Both the position numbers and the translations under genes were made by a program. Below the pieces are notes generated by a model, which was not told where the DNA came from, did no database searches, and worked only from the letters and a program-made list of their open reading frames with translations. Below are positions 51,319-59,456 of a stretch of 64,000 nt of DNA, in pieces. Within the stretch, counting starts at the first letter, position 1; each line of letters opens with the position of its first letter. Source of the DNA: Streptomyces sp. Y2F8-2 (lineage in GTDB: Bacteria > Actinomycetota > Actinomycetes > Streptomycetales > Streptomycetaceae); assembly GCF_014905555.1 (NCBI RefSeq), contig NZ_BNGS01000017.1, forward strand, positions 1 through 64,000, in the 5' to 3' direction.

Positions 51319-51825
51319 TCAGGCCGTGACCGTGTCCACCGTGCCGCGCTCCGCCGTGCACGCCCTGGTGTGCATCGGCATCTCCGTCAGCCCGGGGAAG
51401 TAGACGTGCAGGCTGACCGCCGGTTCCAGCGCGTCGTTCACCACTTCGTGTACGTAGCCGGGCGCGAACACGCGCTGCGCCCCCTTGCGCAGTGCGCGCG
51501 TGCCGCGCTCCGTGCGCTCCGTGAGTGCGCCGTGCAGGACGGTCAGTACGCCCGACGAGCGCCCGTGGTCGTGCAGCCCGCTGCCCTGCCCGGGAACCCA
51601 GGACAGAAGCCACACCTCGTAGCCGGGCCCGGTCTGCAGCCGGTGGTACCAGCGGGAGGTCGCGTCGTAGCGGACCAGGTGCTCCCACCTGGAGCGGTCG
51701 GCGGCGATGGAGCGGGCGAGCCCGGCGAACTCGGAAACGGTGACCGGGTGCTCGCGCGGCGGCTGAAGCAGGTGCGGTACTTCCAGGATGTCGCCGGCGA
51801 TCTGCAGGTCGCTGTTGCTGTTCAT
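51319..51825 (-). CDS. Cysteine dioxygenase type I
   Basis: A 168-residue cupin. The iron ligands are His85 and His87 (GLHDHGRS) and His126 (GYVHEVVND), the three-His site of thiol dioxygenases. It oxidises cysteine to cysteine sulfinate. The ATG at 51825 is preceded by GAGGAA at long spacing. About 150 nt upstream on the same strand lies a short reading frame ending in a run of cysteine codons, so expression is probably tuned to cysteine. Convergence with fbiA is not seen: both are on the minus strand with 140 bp between. Confidence 0.92.
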   Translation of the reverse strand: MNSNSDLQIAGDILEVPHLLQPPREHPVTVSEFAGLARSIAADRSRWEHLVRYDATSRWYHRLQTGPGYEVWLLSWVPGQGSGLHDHGRSSGVLTVLHGALTERTERGTRALRKGAQRVFAPGYVHEVVNDALEPAVSLHVYFPGLTEMPMHTRACTAERGTVDTVTA

Positions 51826-51880
51826 GGGTGCGGTGGTTCCTCGGCGGGAGAGAGCGGGGGGTGGGGTGTCGCGTGTCGTG

Positions 51881-51920
51881 CGCCCGGGGCACGGGCATGA
51901 CGCGAGCCCTGGTGCGGGCG
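51881..51920 (-). promoter_or_regulatory. Interrupted inverted repeat in the cysteine dioxygenase leader
   Basis: CGCCCG...CAC.GGGC and GCCC..GTGCGGGCG pair around the loop ATGACGCGA, with a 3-nt bulge. It lies between the polycysteine reading frame and the cysteine dioxygenase start, where an attenuator or an SD-sequestering structure would be expected. Pairing was done by eye. Confidence 0.35.
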
Positions 51921-51977
51921 GAGGGAACTACAGCCGGTCCGTGTGGACCCGGGAGCGGCCGGAGCGCGAGGGAAGGC

Positions 51978-52070
51978 TCAACAGCCGGAACAGCAACAGC
52001 TACAGCGAGCGCGGGCAGCACCGTGGGACCCGGCGGTGCGGGTCTGGGTGAGTGCCGAGTTCGCGAGCAT
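51978..52070 (-). CDS. Polycysteine leader peptide (putative cysteine-responsive attenuator)
   Basis: A 30-codon frame, ATG at 52070, TGA ending at 51978. It encodes MLANSALTQTRTAGS, then HGAARARCSCCCSGC: five cysteines in the last eight residues. Four of the five codons are TGT, uncommon in a genome that strongly prefers TGC. A TTGACA-N18-TGTCCT promoter ends 7 nt before the ATG, so the transcript should be leaderless. The next gene on the strand is cysteine dioxygenase. Polycysteine leaderless short ORFs that sense Cys-tRNA by ribosome stalling are established in mycobacteria; this is the same layout. The role here is inference, the sequence facts are direct. Confidence 0.72.
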   Translation of the reverse strand: MLANSALTQTRTAGSHGAARARCSCCCSGC

Positions 52071-52077
52071 GCCCACT

Positions 52078-52107
52078 AGGACATCGGTTCACACCTTTCC
52101 CTGTCAA
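52078..52107 (-). promoter_or_regulatory. Promoter of the polycysteine leader / cysteine dioxygenase transcript
   Basis: On the minus strand TTGACA (52107-52102) is a perfect -35; TGTCCT (52083-52078) follows after 18 nt as the -10. Transcription would begin at or next to the ATG at 52070. Confidence 0.6.
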
Positions 52108-52528
52108 CTTGACGTCCGCCATGTGGGAGCTGTTTCACCTCATCCGGTTCATCCTGCAGAGGAAAGGTTTGTTCAGTGCGGTCGGGGGGACACATGGCGC
52201 ACCGCCGGGCGCGTGGACGTCGTTGCGATCTCGTGATCCGAATGTGATCCGGTTCGCTGCGGCGTGCGTGTCGGAACGAGATCGAACTGCTGGGCGTCCT
52301 TCTCGGTGAGGGGTGACAGGGCCACCTGGACCCCCACAGGCTGTCAGGGTTTATGCCGATTTGAACACTTTCCGCATAGCCTTGGTTCCGCAGAGTGAAT
52401 AAGGGGCCCAATAGCAGATCTCGGCTTGACTGGCCCGGATCGGCACACTTGTAATTTCACTCGTGTCGTTCAGCCGGATTCGGTAACGGCTACATCACGG
52501 GGACGCGAAAGACAGACGAGGGGCGCAC
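52108..52528. promoter_or_regulatory. whiB upstream region
   Basis: I see no gene here. It is less GC-rich than the rest. TTGACT at 52426-52431 and TGTAAT at 52450-52455, 18 nt apart, form a good promoter for whiB, giving a leader of about 65 nt. whiB of S. coelicolor is known to have two promoters, one of them developmental; a second is not obvious to me. The minus-strand leader promoter lies at the other end. Confidence 0.5.
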
Positions 52529-52792
52529 ATGACCGAGCTGGTGCAGCAACTGCTGGTCGACGACGCGGACGAGGAACTCGGCTGGCAGGAGCGCGCGCTG
52601 TGCGCCCAGACCGACCCCGAGTCCTTCTTTCCCGAGAAGGGCGGCTCCACCCGCGAGGCCAAGAAGGTCTGCCTCGCCTGCGAGGTCCGCTCCGAGTGCC
52701 TCGAGTACGCGCTCGCCAACGACGAGCGGTTCGGCATCTGGGGCGGTCTGTCCGAGCGGGAGCGCCGCCGTCTGAAGAAGGCCGCCGTCTGA
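52529..52792 (+). CDS. whiB: Sporulation transcription factor WhiB
   Basis: An 87-residue Wbl protein, the exact WhiB length. The four cysteines that hold a [4Fe-4S] cluster are Cys25, Cys48, Cys51 and Cys57 (KKVCLACEVRSECLEY). The GIWGG turn (69-73) and basic tail RERRRLKKAAV follow. WhiB works with WhiA to switch aerial hyphae from growth to sporulation septation. ATG 52529 follows GAGGGGCG. From memory the sequence matches the S. coelicolor protein essentially throughout. Confidence 0.97.
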   Translation: MTELVQQLLVDDADEELGWQERALCAQTDPESFFPEKGGSTREAKKVCLACEVRSECLEYALANDERFGIWGGLSERERRRLKKAAV

Positions 52793-53060
52793 CGTCGCCG
52801 TGGTCACCGTCGACACTGCCCGAAAAGAGTCGTTCACGTCGTAAAGCAGTCGCATGCGGGTGTGGCGGCCGGCTCGCCCGGCGAGCGGCGAAAAGCCGCA
52901 CATCCTTTCGTAACGAATGGCCCGTCGCAGGTGGGTTGTCCACAGGCGGCGGGCCGTGATCTTGTCCAGCCGTTAGTGTGGGCCTCCGTCCGAGACGTCC
53001 CGCTGCCCCCTCGGGGCACAGGCGTCCACCGCAGTCCAACGAACCGGGGCCCGTACCTCG

Positions 53061-56000
53061 ATGTCCGTGCACAGCCATACGGCGGTCCAACACGACCCGT
53101 CACCACCAGAGTTCCCGCGTCACGTGGTCACCGCGGTGCTCGTCGCCCACGACGGCGCCCGCTGGCTGCCCGACGCGCTCGCCGGGCTGCTCGGCCAGGA
53201 GCGCCCCGTGCAGAACGCCGTGGCGGCCGACACCGGCAGCGCTGACGACTCCGCCCAGCTGCTCACCGACGCCCTCGGCCCCGACCGCGTCCTGCACCTG
53301 GCCCGGCGCACCGGTTTCGGCCAGGCCGTCGAGGAGGCGAACCGCTCCGCGCCCGTACCGACCCCGGACGATCTGCCGTACCTCAGGCGCCCCAGCGGCT
53401 GGGACCCCGTGACCCGCACCTGGCGGGACGAGGCCTACGACATGCCCGAGCTGCCGTACGGCGAGCCGGTGCAGTGGCTGTGGCTCCTGCACGACGACTG
53501 CGCCCCCGAACCGGGCGCACTGGCCGAGCTCCTGCGCGTCGTGGAGCACGAGGCCGAGCTGGGTCGCGAGGTCGCCGTGGTCGGCCCCAAGCTCCGCGGC
53601 TGGTACGACCGCCGGCAGCTGCTCGAGGTCGGCGTCACCATCGCCAACTCCGGCCGTCGCTGGACCGGCCTGGACCGCCGTGAACAGGACCAGGGCCAGC
53701 ACGACCACGTCCGCCCGGTCCTGTCCGTGTCCACCGCCGGCATGCTGATCCGGCGTGATGTCTTCGATCAGCTCGGCGGATTCGACCGGAACCTGCCGCT
53801 GATGCGTGACGACGTCGACCTGTGCTGGCGCGCCCAGGCCGCCGGCCACCGCGTCCTCGTCGCCCCCGACGCGGTCGTACGGCACGCCGAGGCGGCGTCC
53901 CGCGAGCGCCGCACCGTCGACTGCGTGGGCCGCACCGCGGCCTCCCCGCACAAGGTCGACAAGGCGGGCGCCGTCTACACGCTCCTCGTCAACGCCCGTT
54001 CCGCACAGCTGCCCTGGGTCCTGCTCCGTCTGGTGCTCGGCACCCTGCTGCGCACGGTGGCGTACCTCGTCGGCAAGGTGCCCGGGCAGGCCGTCGACGA
54101 GATCCGCGGCCTGCTGGGGACGCTGCTGCGGCCCGAGCGGATCATCGCCGGACGCCGCAGGCGCGGCCGCCCGCAGGTCGACAAGGGCGAGCTGCGGGCG
54201 TTGTTCCCGCCGCCCGGAGCGACCGTCCGGGCCACCGTCGAACAGGTCGCGAGCAACCTGGTGGGTCGCTCCGACCCCGAGGTGTCCTCGGCCGGCCGGC
54301 ACGGCGGCGGCCTGGAGTCCGGACCCGGAGGCGACGACGCCGACTTCCTGGAGGTCGAACAGTTCGCCCGACTCAGGCGCATCGCCCGCAAGCCCGGACC
54401 GGTGCTCTTCGGCGTCCTCCTGCTGGTCTCGCTCGTCGCCTGCCGCGCGCTGCTCGGCGGCGGCGCGCTCGCGGGCGGTGCGCTGCTGCCCGCGCCCGCC
54501 GACTCCTCCGAGCTGTGGTCGCGCTATCTCGACGCCTGGCATCCGGTGGGCACCGGCGGTACGCATTCCGCGCCGCCCTATCTGGCACTCGTCGCCCTGC
54601 TCGCCTCGATGCTGCTCGGCTCCACCGGTCTCGCGGTCACGGTGCTGCTCGTCTGCTCGGTGCCGCTCGCCGGGTTCACCGCGTACTTCGCCTCGCGTCC
54701 CCTGGTCGAGTCGAGGCTGCTGCGCGCGTGGGCGTCCGTCGCCTACGCCTTCCTGCCCGCCGCCACCGGCGCCCTCGCCGGCGGCCGCATCGGCACCGCG
54801 GTCCTCGCGGTCCTGCTGCCGCTCATCGCGCGCGCGGGTATCGCGGCCAGCGGTCTCGCCCACGCCTCCGGTGCGCGTGGCAGCTGGCGCGCCACCTGGG
54901 CCTACGCACTCCTGCTGACGGTCACCACCGCGTTCACCCCGATCGTGTGGCCGATCGCCGTGCTCCTGGGCGTCGCGCTGCTCGTCGTGCGCCGCGACGA
55001 CATCGTCGCCTACGGTCTGCGCTTCCTCGCCCAGGTCGGCACCCCGCTGCTGCTGCTCGCCCCGTGGTCGCTGTCGCTGCTGCCGTTCGGCTTCTTCAAG
55101 GAGGCCGGTCTGGCGTACGGCGCGAGTGCGGCCTCCGCCTCCGACCTGCTCGGCGCCAGCCCGGGCGGACCGGGCACGGTCAGCGGGCTCATGCTCATCG
55201 GCGTCGTCCTCGCCGCGCTGGCCGCCCTGATGCGCGGCGAGCGCCAGGCCGCCGTCTGGACGGCGTGGGCGGCCGCCCTGGTGGCGCTCGTCTTCGCGGT
55301 CCTGTCCAACCGCTCCGCCTGGGCCGGACCCGCGACCCTCGCCTACGGCCTCGCGCTGCTGGCCGCCGCGGCGGTCGGTGCGGACGGCGCACGCGCACGC
55401 GTGGCCGAGCAGAGCTTCGGCTGGCGCCAGCCCGTCGCCGCGCTCATCGCGTTCGCGTCCGCGGCCGGTCCCCTGCTCATCGCCGCCGGGTGGATGATCC
55501 GCGGCGCGGACGGTCCGCTGGAGCGGCGCGACCCCGTGCAGGTGCCCGCGTTCGTCGCCGAGGAGAGCGGCACCAGTGACCAGGCCCGCACTCTCGTCCT
55601 CGACGGCGAATCCACCGTGCGCGTGGGCTACACCCTGGTCCGCGGTTCCGGCGCCCGCCTGGGCGACGGCGAACTCGCCGCCGAGGACGGCGAGAACAAG
55701 CAGCTCGACAAGGTCGTCGCCAACCTCGTCGCGGGTTCCGGCGCCGACCAGGCCGACGAACTCGGCGGCTTCGCCGTGCGCTACGTCCTCGTCCGCAAGG
55801 GCGCGCCCCGCGACATCAGCCGCATCCTGGACGCCACACCCGGCCTGACCCGGCTCAGCCAGCAGGACGGCAGCGCACTGTGGCGCGTCGACCACGAGGT
55901 CTCCCGCGCCGCGATCGTCGGCGGCACGGGCGCGCCGCAGCCCGTCGCGGCCGGGCCCGTGGAGATCCACACCACGATCCCCTCGGGCGGCGAGGGCCGC

Positions 56001-56672
56001 ATCCTGCGGATCGCCGACACGGCCGACCCGGACTGGACCGCCACCCTGGACGGCAAGCCGCTCACCGCCACCACCGTGGACGGCTGGGCCCAGGGCTTCC
56101 GACTGCCCGCCTCCGGCGGCAGGTTGGACGTCACCTATGACACCCCGTTCGGCCACACCGCCTGGCTGTGGGCGCAGGGCGCGCTCGCCGTCGTCCTGGT
56201 GGTGCTCGCCCTCCCCGGGCGCCGCCGTGACGTCGACGACGACCTCCCCGAGGAGCGGGTGGTGCCCGCGCAGGACACCACCGGCGAGGGCCGCCGCGCC
56301 CGCCGGCTGCGGGCGCAGGCCGAGGCGGAGGAGCCCGCCCAGGGCGCCGACACCCCGCCCGCCCCTCCGCAGGAGCCCCCCGCCGCCGTCCCGCACCAGC
56401 CGGCGTACGGGGAGTGGGACACGACGGGCTACGCGGACACCGAGTACGGCTCCTACGGCGGCGAGCACTACCAGGGCGTCCCCCAGCAGTACGCGCCGGG
56501 CGCCTACGAGCAGCAGCAGTACCAGGCCGACCCTTATCAGGGTGCCCAGTACGACCCGTACGGGTACGGCAACACGGCGCCGTACGACCCGACGTACACC
56601 CAGGGCTACGCCACGCCGTACGACCCGGCGCACGGCACCGACAGTGAGCGCCCCGACGGGAGCCAGCAGTGA
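53061..56672 (+). CDS. Giant membrane glycosyltransferase (GT2 domain plus multi-TM domain and Tyr/Gln-rich tail)
   Basis: A 1203-residue protein. Residues about 20-320 are a GT-A fold GT2 domain (VTAVLVAHDGARWLPDAL, LLHDDCAPEPGAL as the DxD-type site, MRDDVDLCWRAQAAGH). After a linker come about 11-12 membrane helices (about 450-830), an extracytoplasmic beta-rich domain (about 840-1030), a last TM (about 1035-1053), and a cytoplasmic tail rich in Tyr, Gln, Pro and Gly. The sugar and acceptor are unknown; envelope glycan or lipid-linked sugar transfer is likely. The start ATG 53061 has a weak site. Its stop overlaps the next gene (GTGA). Confidence 0.88.
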   Translation: MSVHSHTAVQHDPSPPEFPRHVVTAVLVAHDGARWLPDALAGLLGQERPVQNAVAADTGSADDSAQLLTDALGPDRVLHLARRTGFGQAVEEANRSAPVPTPDDLPYLRRPSGWDPVTRTWRDEAYDMPELPYGEPVQWLWLLHDDCAPEPGALAELLRVVEHEAELGREVAVVGPKLRGWYDRRQLLEVGVTIANSGRRWTGLDRREQDQGQHDHVRPVLSVSTAGMLIRRDVFDQLGGFDRNLPLMRDDVDLCWRAQAAGHRVLVAPDAVVRHAEAASRERRTVDCVGRTAASPHKVDKAGAVYTLLVNARSAQLPWVLLRLVLGTLLRTVAYLVGKVPGQAVDEIRGLLGTLLRPERIIAGRRRRGRPQVDKGELRALFPPPGATVRATVEQVASNLVGRSDPEVSSAGRHGGGLESGPGGDDADFLEVEQFARLRRIARKPGPVLFGVLLLVSLVACRALLGGGALAGGALLPAPADSSELWSRYLDAWHPVGTGGTHSAPPYLALVALLASMLLGSTGLAVTVLLVCSVPLAGFTAYFASRPLVESRLLRAWASVAYAFLPAATGALAGGRIGTAVLAVLLPLIARAGIAASGLAHASGARGSWRATWAYALLLTVTTAFTPIVWPIAVLLGVALLVVRRDDIVAYGLRFLAQVGTPLLLLAPWSLSLLPFGFFKEAGLAYGASAASASDLLGASPGGPGTVSGLMLIGVVLAALAALMRGERQAAVWTAWAAALVALVFAVLSNRSAWAGPATLAYGLALLAAAAVGADGARARVAEQSFGWRQPVAALIAFASAAGPLLIAAGWMIRGADGPLERRDPVQVPAFVAEESGTSDQARTLVLDGESTVRVGYTLVRGSGARLGDGELAAEDGENKQLDKVVANLVAGSGADQADELGGFAVRYVLVRKGAPRDISRILDATPGLTRLSQQDGSALWRVDHEVSRAAIVGGTGAPQPVAAGPVEIHTTIPSGGEGRILRIADTADPDWTATLDGKPLTATTVDGWAQGFRLPASGGRLDVTYDTPFGHTAWLWAQGALAVVLVVLALPGRRRDVDDDLPEERVVPAQDTTGEGRRARRLRAQAEAEEPAQGADTPPAPPQEPPAAVPHQPAYGEWDTTGYADTEYGSYGGEHYQGVPQQYAPGAYEQQQYQADPYQGAQYDPYGYGNTAPYDPTYTQGYATPYDPAHGTDSERPDGSQQ

Positions 56673-58192
56673 ACCGTACGACCCTGTCCCTGATCGTCGG
56701 CGCGACCGCGCTCGCCGCCGTGACCGGATTCGCGGCACTCGGCGCGCCGGCCGCCTCCGGCAGCGACACCCCGAAGGCGGCCGCACGGCTGCCGGTGGAG
56801 CAGACCCGGCTGCTGTGCCCCCAGCCGAGCAACTCGGACATCGCCGACACCTCGTACACGTCCTTCACGCCGGTCGCGCAGGGCACCGGCGGCAGCGGCA
56901 AGGCCCAACTGACCGCGGCCGCCGAGCAGTCGGCGGACAGCGCCGACACCGGCAAGAGCGGCAAGGCGGGCAAGGGCAAGGGCAAGAAGCAGTCCGACGC
57001 GCCGGCACTGACCCCCAAGCAGCCCGGCACCCCGGCCACCGGGGACGGCTCGGGCGCCGACACGCCCGCGCTGATCGGCACCGCCACGGGCAGGTTCGCG
57101 CCCGGCTGGACGGTCCAGGAGACCACCGCGGTCGCCGCCGGCTCCGGGCGCGGCTTGCTCGGCGTCAACTGCTCCGCCCCCGACACCGAGTTCTGGTTCC
57201 CTGGCGCCAGCACCGCCGCCTCGCGCACCGACTACGTGCACCTGACCAACCCCGACGACTCCGCCGCGGTCGTCGACATCGAGCTGTACGGCAAGGACGG
57301 CAACCTGAAGTCGGCGGTCGGCGAGGGCATCACCGTCCAGCCGCACTCCAGCGAACCGGTCCTGCTGTCCACGCTCACCGCAGCCAAGGAGAGCGACCTC
57401 ACGGTCCACGTCAGTGTCCGCAGCGGTCGGGTCGGCGCCGCCGTGCAGGCCCTGGACGACAAGCTGGGCGGCGACTGGCTGCCCGCCTCCACGGACCCGG
57501 CGGCGTCCCTGGTGCTGCCCGGCATCCCCAAGGACGCCACCGACGTGCGTCTGGTCGTCTTCACGCCCGGTGACTCCGACGCCGACCTCAAGGTGCGCCT
57601 CGCCTCGCCCTCCGGGGAGATCACCCCGGCCGGGAACGAGACGGTGCACGTGAAGGCCGGCATGACCACCGCGGTGGACCTCGGCGGCATCACGCGCGGC
57701 GAGGCCGGCTCCCTGGTGCTGACGCCCAGCGACACCCCGGTCCCGGTGGTCGCCGCGCTGCGCGTGGTGCGGGGCAAGGGCGGCGGGCAGGAGTCGGCGT
57801 TCATCCCGGCCACCGCGCCGGTCGGCACACGCGGGTCGGTCGCCGACAACAGCGCCAAGGGCACCACGCTCTCGCTCGCCGCACCGGGCGCCACGGCGAC
57901 CGTCAAGGTCACCGCGTCCGCGGGCAGCCAGGGCGGCACGGCCGTGACGAAGCAGTTCACGATCAAGGGCGGCACGACACAGGACGTGGAGGTGCCCATG
58001 CCGAGCGGCCTGAAGGGCACCTACGCGCTCACCGTGGAGACGCTCTCCGGCGGCCCCGTCTACGCCTCCCGCACCCTCCAGACGACCATGGAGGGGCTGT
58101 CGGCGTTCACGGTGCAGACCTTGCCGGACGACCGGGGCACGGTGGCCGTACCGGAGGCGCAGCAGGACCTGTCGGTGCTGCTGGAGAAGTGA
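56669..58192 (+). CDS. Secreted DUF5719 family protein
   Basis: A 507-residue exported protein: signal peptide (residues 1-31), a Gly/Lys/Ser-rich region (about 75-120, GKSGKAGKGKGKK), then beta-sandwich-like repeats to the end, with FWFPGASTAASRTDYVHLTN marking the DUF5719 pattern. Start GTG 56669 overlaps the upstream glycosyltransferase stop, so the two are coupled and probably form a complex at the cell surface. No catalytic motif is visible. A 20-bp direct repeat starts right after its stop. Confidence 0.87.
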   Translation: MNRTTLSLIVGATALAAVTGFAALGAPAASGSDTPKAAARLPVEQTRLLCPQPSNSDIADTSYTSFTPVAQGTGGSGKAQLTAAAEQSADSADTGKSGKAGKGKGKKQSDAPALTPKQPGTPATGDGSGADTPALIGTATGRFAPGWTVQETTAVAAGSGRGLLGVNCSAPDTEFWFPGASTAASRTDYVHLTNPDDSAAVVDIELYGKDGNLKSAVGEGITVQPHSSEPVLLSTLTAAKESDLTVHVSVRSGRVGAAVQALDDKLGGDWLPASTDPAASLVLPGIPKDATDVRLVVFTPGDSDADLKVRLASPSGEITPAGNETVHVKAGMTTAVDLGGITRGEAGSLVLTPSDTPVPVVAALRVVRGKGGGQESAFIPATAPVGTRGSVADNSAKGTTLSLAAPGATATVKVTASAGSQGGTAVTKQFTIKGGTTQDVEVPMPSGLKGTYALTVETLSGGPVYASRTLQTTMEGLSAFTVQTLPDDRGTVAVPEAQQDLSVLLEK

Positions 58193-58232
58193 CGGAAGGA
58201 TCCGTGAGGGTGCGGAAGGATCCGTGAGCGTG
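58193..58232. repeat. 20-bp direct repeat following the DUF5719 gene stop
   Basis: CGGAAGGATCCGTGAGGGTG and the same sequence with one change (GCGTG end) lie end to end, immediately after the stop codon. Each unit contains a further in-frame-type GTGA. Confidence 0.8.
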
Positions 58233-58238
58233 CGGGGC

Positions 58239-58688
58239 TCAGTCCTCGCCGTAGCGCGGATCCACCGTCTCCGGTGTCAGCCCCAGCAGCTCCGCCACCT
58301 GCTCCACGACCACCTCGTGGACCAGGGCGGCACGCTCGTCGCGGCTCTTGGTCCGGATCTCGACCGGGCGCCGGTAGACCACCACGCGGGCGCGGCGACC
58401 GTCGCGGGCCGGGATGGTGCCTCCCAGGGGTACGGCCTCGTCGCTCCAGCCCGCGCCGGGGCCGTCCAGGCGCGGCACCTCCAGAACCAGGAAGTCGATG
58501 TCGGCGAGCTGCGGCCAGCGCCGCTCCAGGCGCTCCACGGAGTCCTGCACCAGATCCGCGAACACCTCGGCGCGGCTCGCGGAGAGCGGCACCTGAGGCG
58601 GTGCGACGGGGCCGCGCATGCCTCGGCCGTGGCGGTCACGGCGGCGGGGCCCGGGTGCGGCGGCGCGGGGCGGTACGGGGGTGTCCAT
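58239..58688 (-). CDS. Metallopeptidase (minimal zincin) family protein with degenerate active site
   Basis: A 149-residue protein of the zincin_1/DUF1025 type found throughout actinobacteria. The position where members have HExxH reads HEVVVEQ (His124, Glu125): the second zinc-binding His is missing, so it is probably not an active protease, or needs another ligand. The N-terminal 40 residues are Arg/Pro-rich. Start ATG 58688 with no strong ribosome binding site. It is convergent with the DUF5719 gene and divergent from the DUF3499 gene. Confidence 0.75.
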   Translation of the reverse strand: MDTPVPPRAAAPGPRRRDRHGRGMRGPVAPPQVPLSASRAEVFADLVQDSVERLERRWPQLADIDFLVLEVPRLDGPGAGWSDEAVPLGGTIPARDGRRARVVVYRRPVEIRTKSRDERAALVHEVVVEQVAELLGLTPETVDPRYGED

Positions 58689-59078
58689 CACTGAAAGAAG
58701 CGTAGTCCCCGCCGGGGCGCCACGCCCGGCCCCGCGCGAACCCACGGCGCTTCGGCCGCGCCCGTCCGGCCGACTCGCCCCGGACGGTCCGGCCCCGGGC
58801 GAGTGCAGGCCACACGGCATGTCGCCCGATGACCATTCCAGCCAAGCTTGGGCTCGATTCCGTATCCCTCCGGGACCGTCGAGCTCATGAACTTTGACGA
58901 GGTTTGTACCAAGTGGTGACCGCTTTCAAAGCCGTCCGGTATCCCGTCATGGGCTGTCCGCGCAGGTCAGCCAGGCGGCCCCGAAAGGGGGTGTGGGCTG
59001 TTTCACAGCACGACACGGTGGAGTGACCTGGGGGAGAGTCGTCGCGGCCCGCTCAAGAGTGCGGTACCGTCCAACGTC
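58689..59078. other. Intergenic region between the zincin and DUF3499 genes
   Basis: I see no gene in these 390 bp. A GC-rich inverted stretch lies around 58770-58800 (GGCCGACTC / CCCCGGACGG arms, imperfect). The segment 58850-58990 is AT-richer and probably carries promoters. TACCGT at 59065-59070 stands 8 nt before the GTG at 59079 and suggests a leaderless start there. No riboswitch fold that I recognise. Confidence 0.4.
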
Positions 59079-59456
59079 GTGAGCCCTGTACGTCGCTGTT
59101 CGCGCACCGCTTGCGGCCGACCCGCCGTCGCGACGCTGACGTACGTCTACGCCGACTCGACCGCGGTCCTCGGCCCGCTCGCCACCTACGCCGAACCCCA
59201 CTGCTACGACCTGTGCGCCGAGCACTCCGAGCGGCTGACCGCGCCGCGCGGCTGGGAGGTCGTCAGGCTGCTGGACGGCTCGGCCCCCACGCGCCCGAGC
59301 GGCGACGACCTCGAGGCGCTGGCCAACGCGGTCCGCGAGGCGGCCCGCCCGCACCAGCGCACGGCCGAGGCGAGCGGCGGCAGCGCCCGTACGGCCGACC
59401 CGATGGAGGTCGCACGCCGCGGCCATCTGCGCGTCCTTCGCTCACCCGACAACTGA
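59079..59456 (+). CDS. DUF3499 family protein
   Basis: A 125-residue actinobacterial protein. Four cysteines in two pairs (RRCSRTACGRPAVATL and EPHCYDLCAEH) probably bind zinc as a ribbon. The C-terminal half is charged and may be disordered. Start GTG 59079, probably leaderless. It lies upstream of manB in the same direction, about 200 bp apart, an arrangement common in actinobacteria. Function unknown. Confidence 0.85.
   Translation: MSPVRRCSRTACGRPAVATLTYVYADSTAVLGPLATYAEPHCYDLCAEHSERLTAPRGWEVVRLLDGSAPTRPSGDDLEALANAVREAARPHQRTAEASGGSARTADPMEVARRGHLRVLRSPDN

Noticed and set aside
53100..56786. 1228-codon minus-strand frame opposite the giant glycosyltransferase
   Set aside because: Longest shadow frame in the window; low-complexity Gly/Arg/Gln translation, no start signals, and the plus strand has intact GT2 motifs and membrane helices.
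58850..59060. Possible c-di-AMP or cobalamin riboswitch upstream of the DUF3499 gene
   Set aside because: No recognisable conserved core; the gene start appears leaderless.
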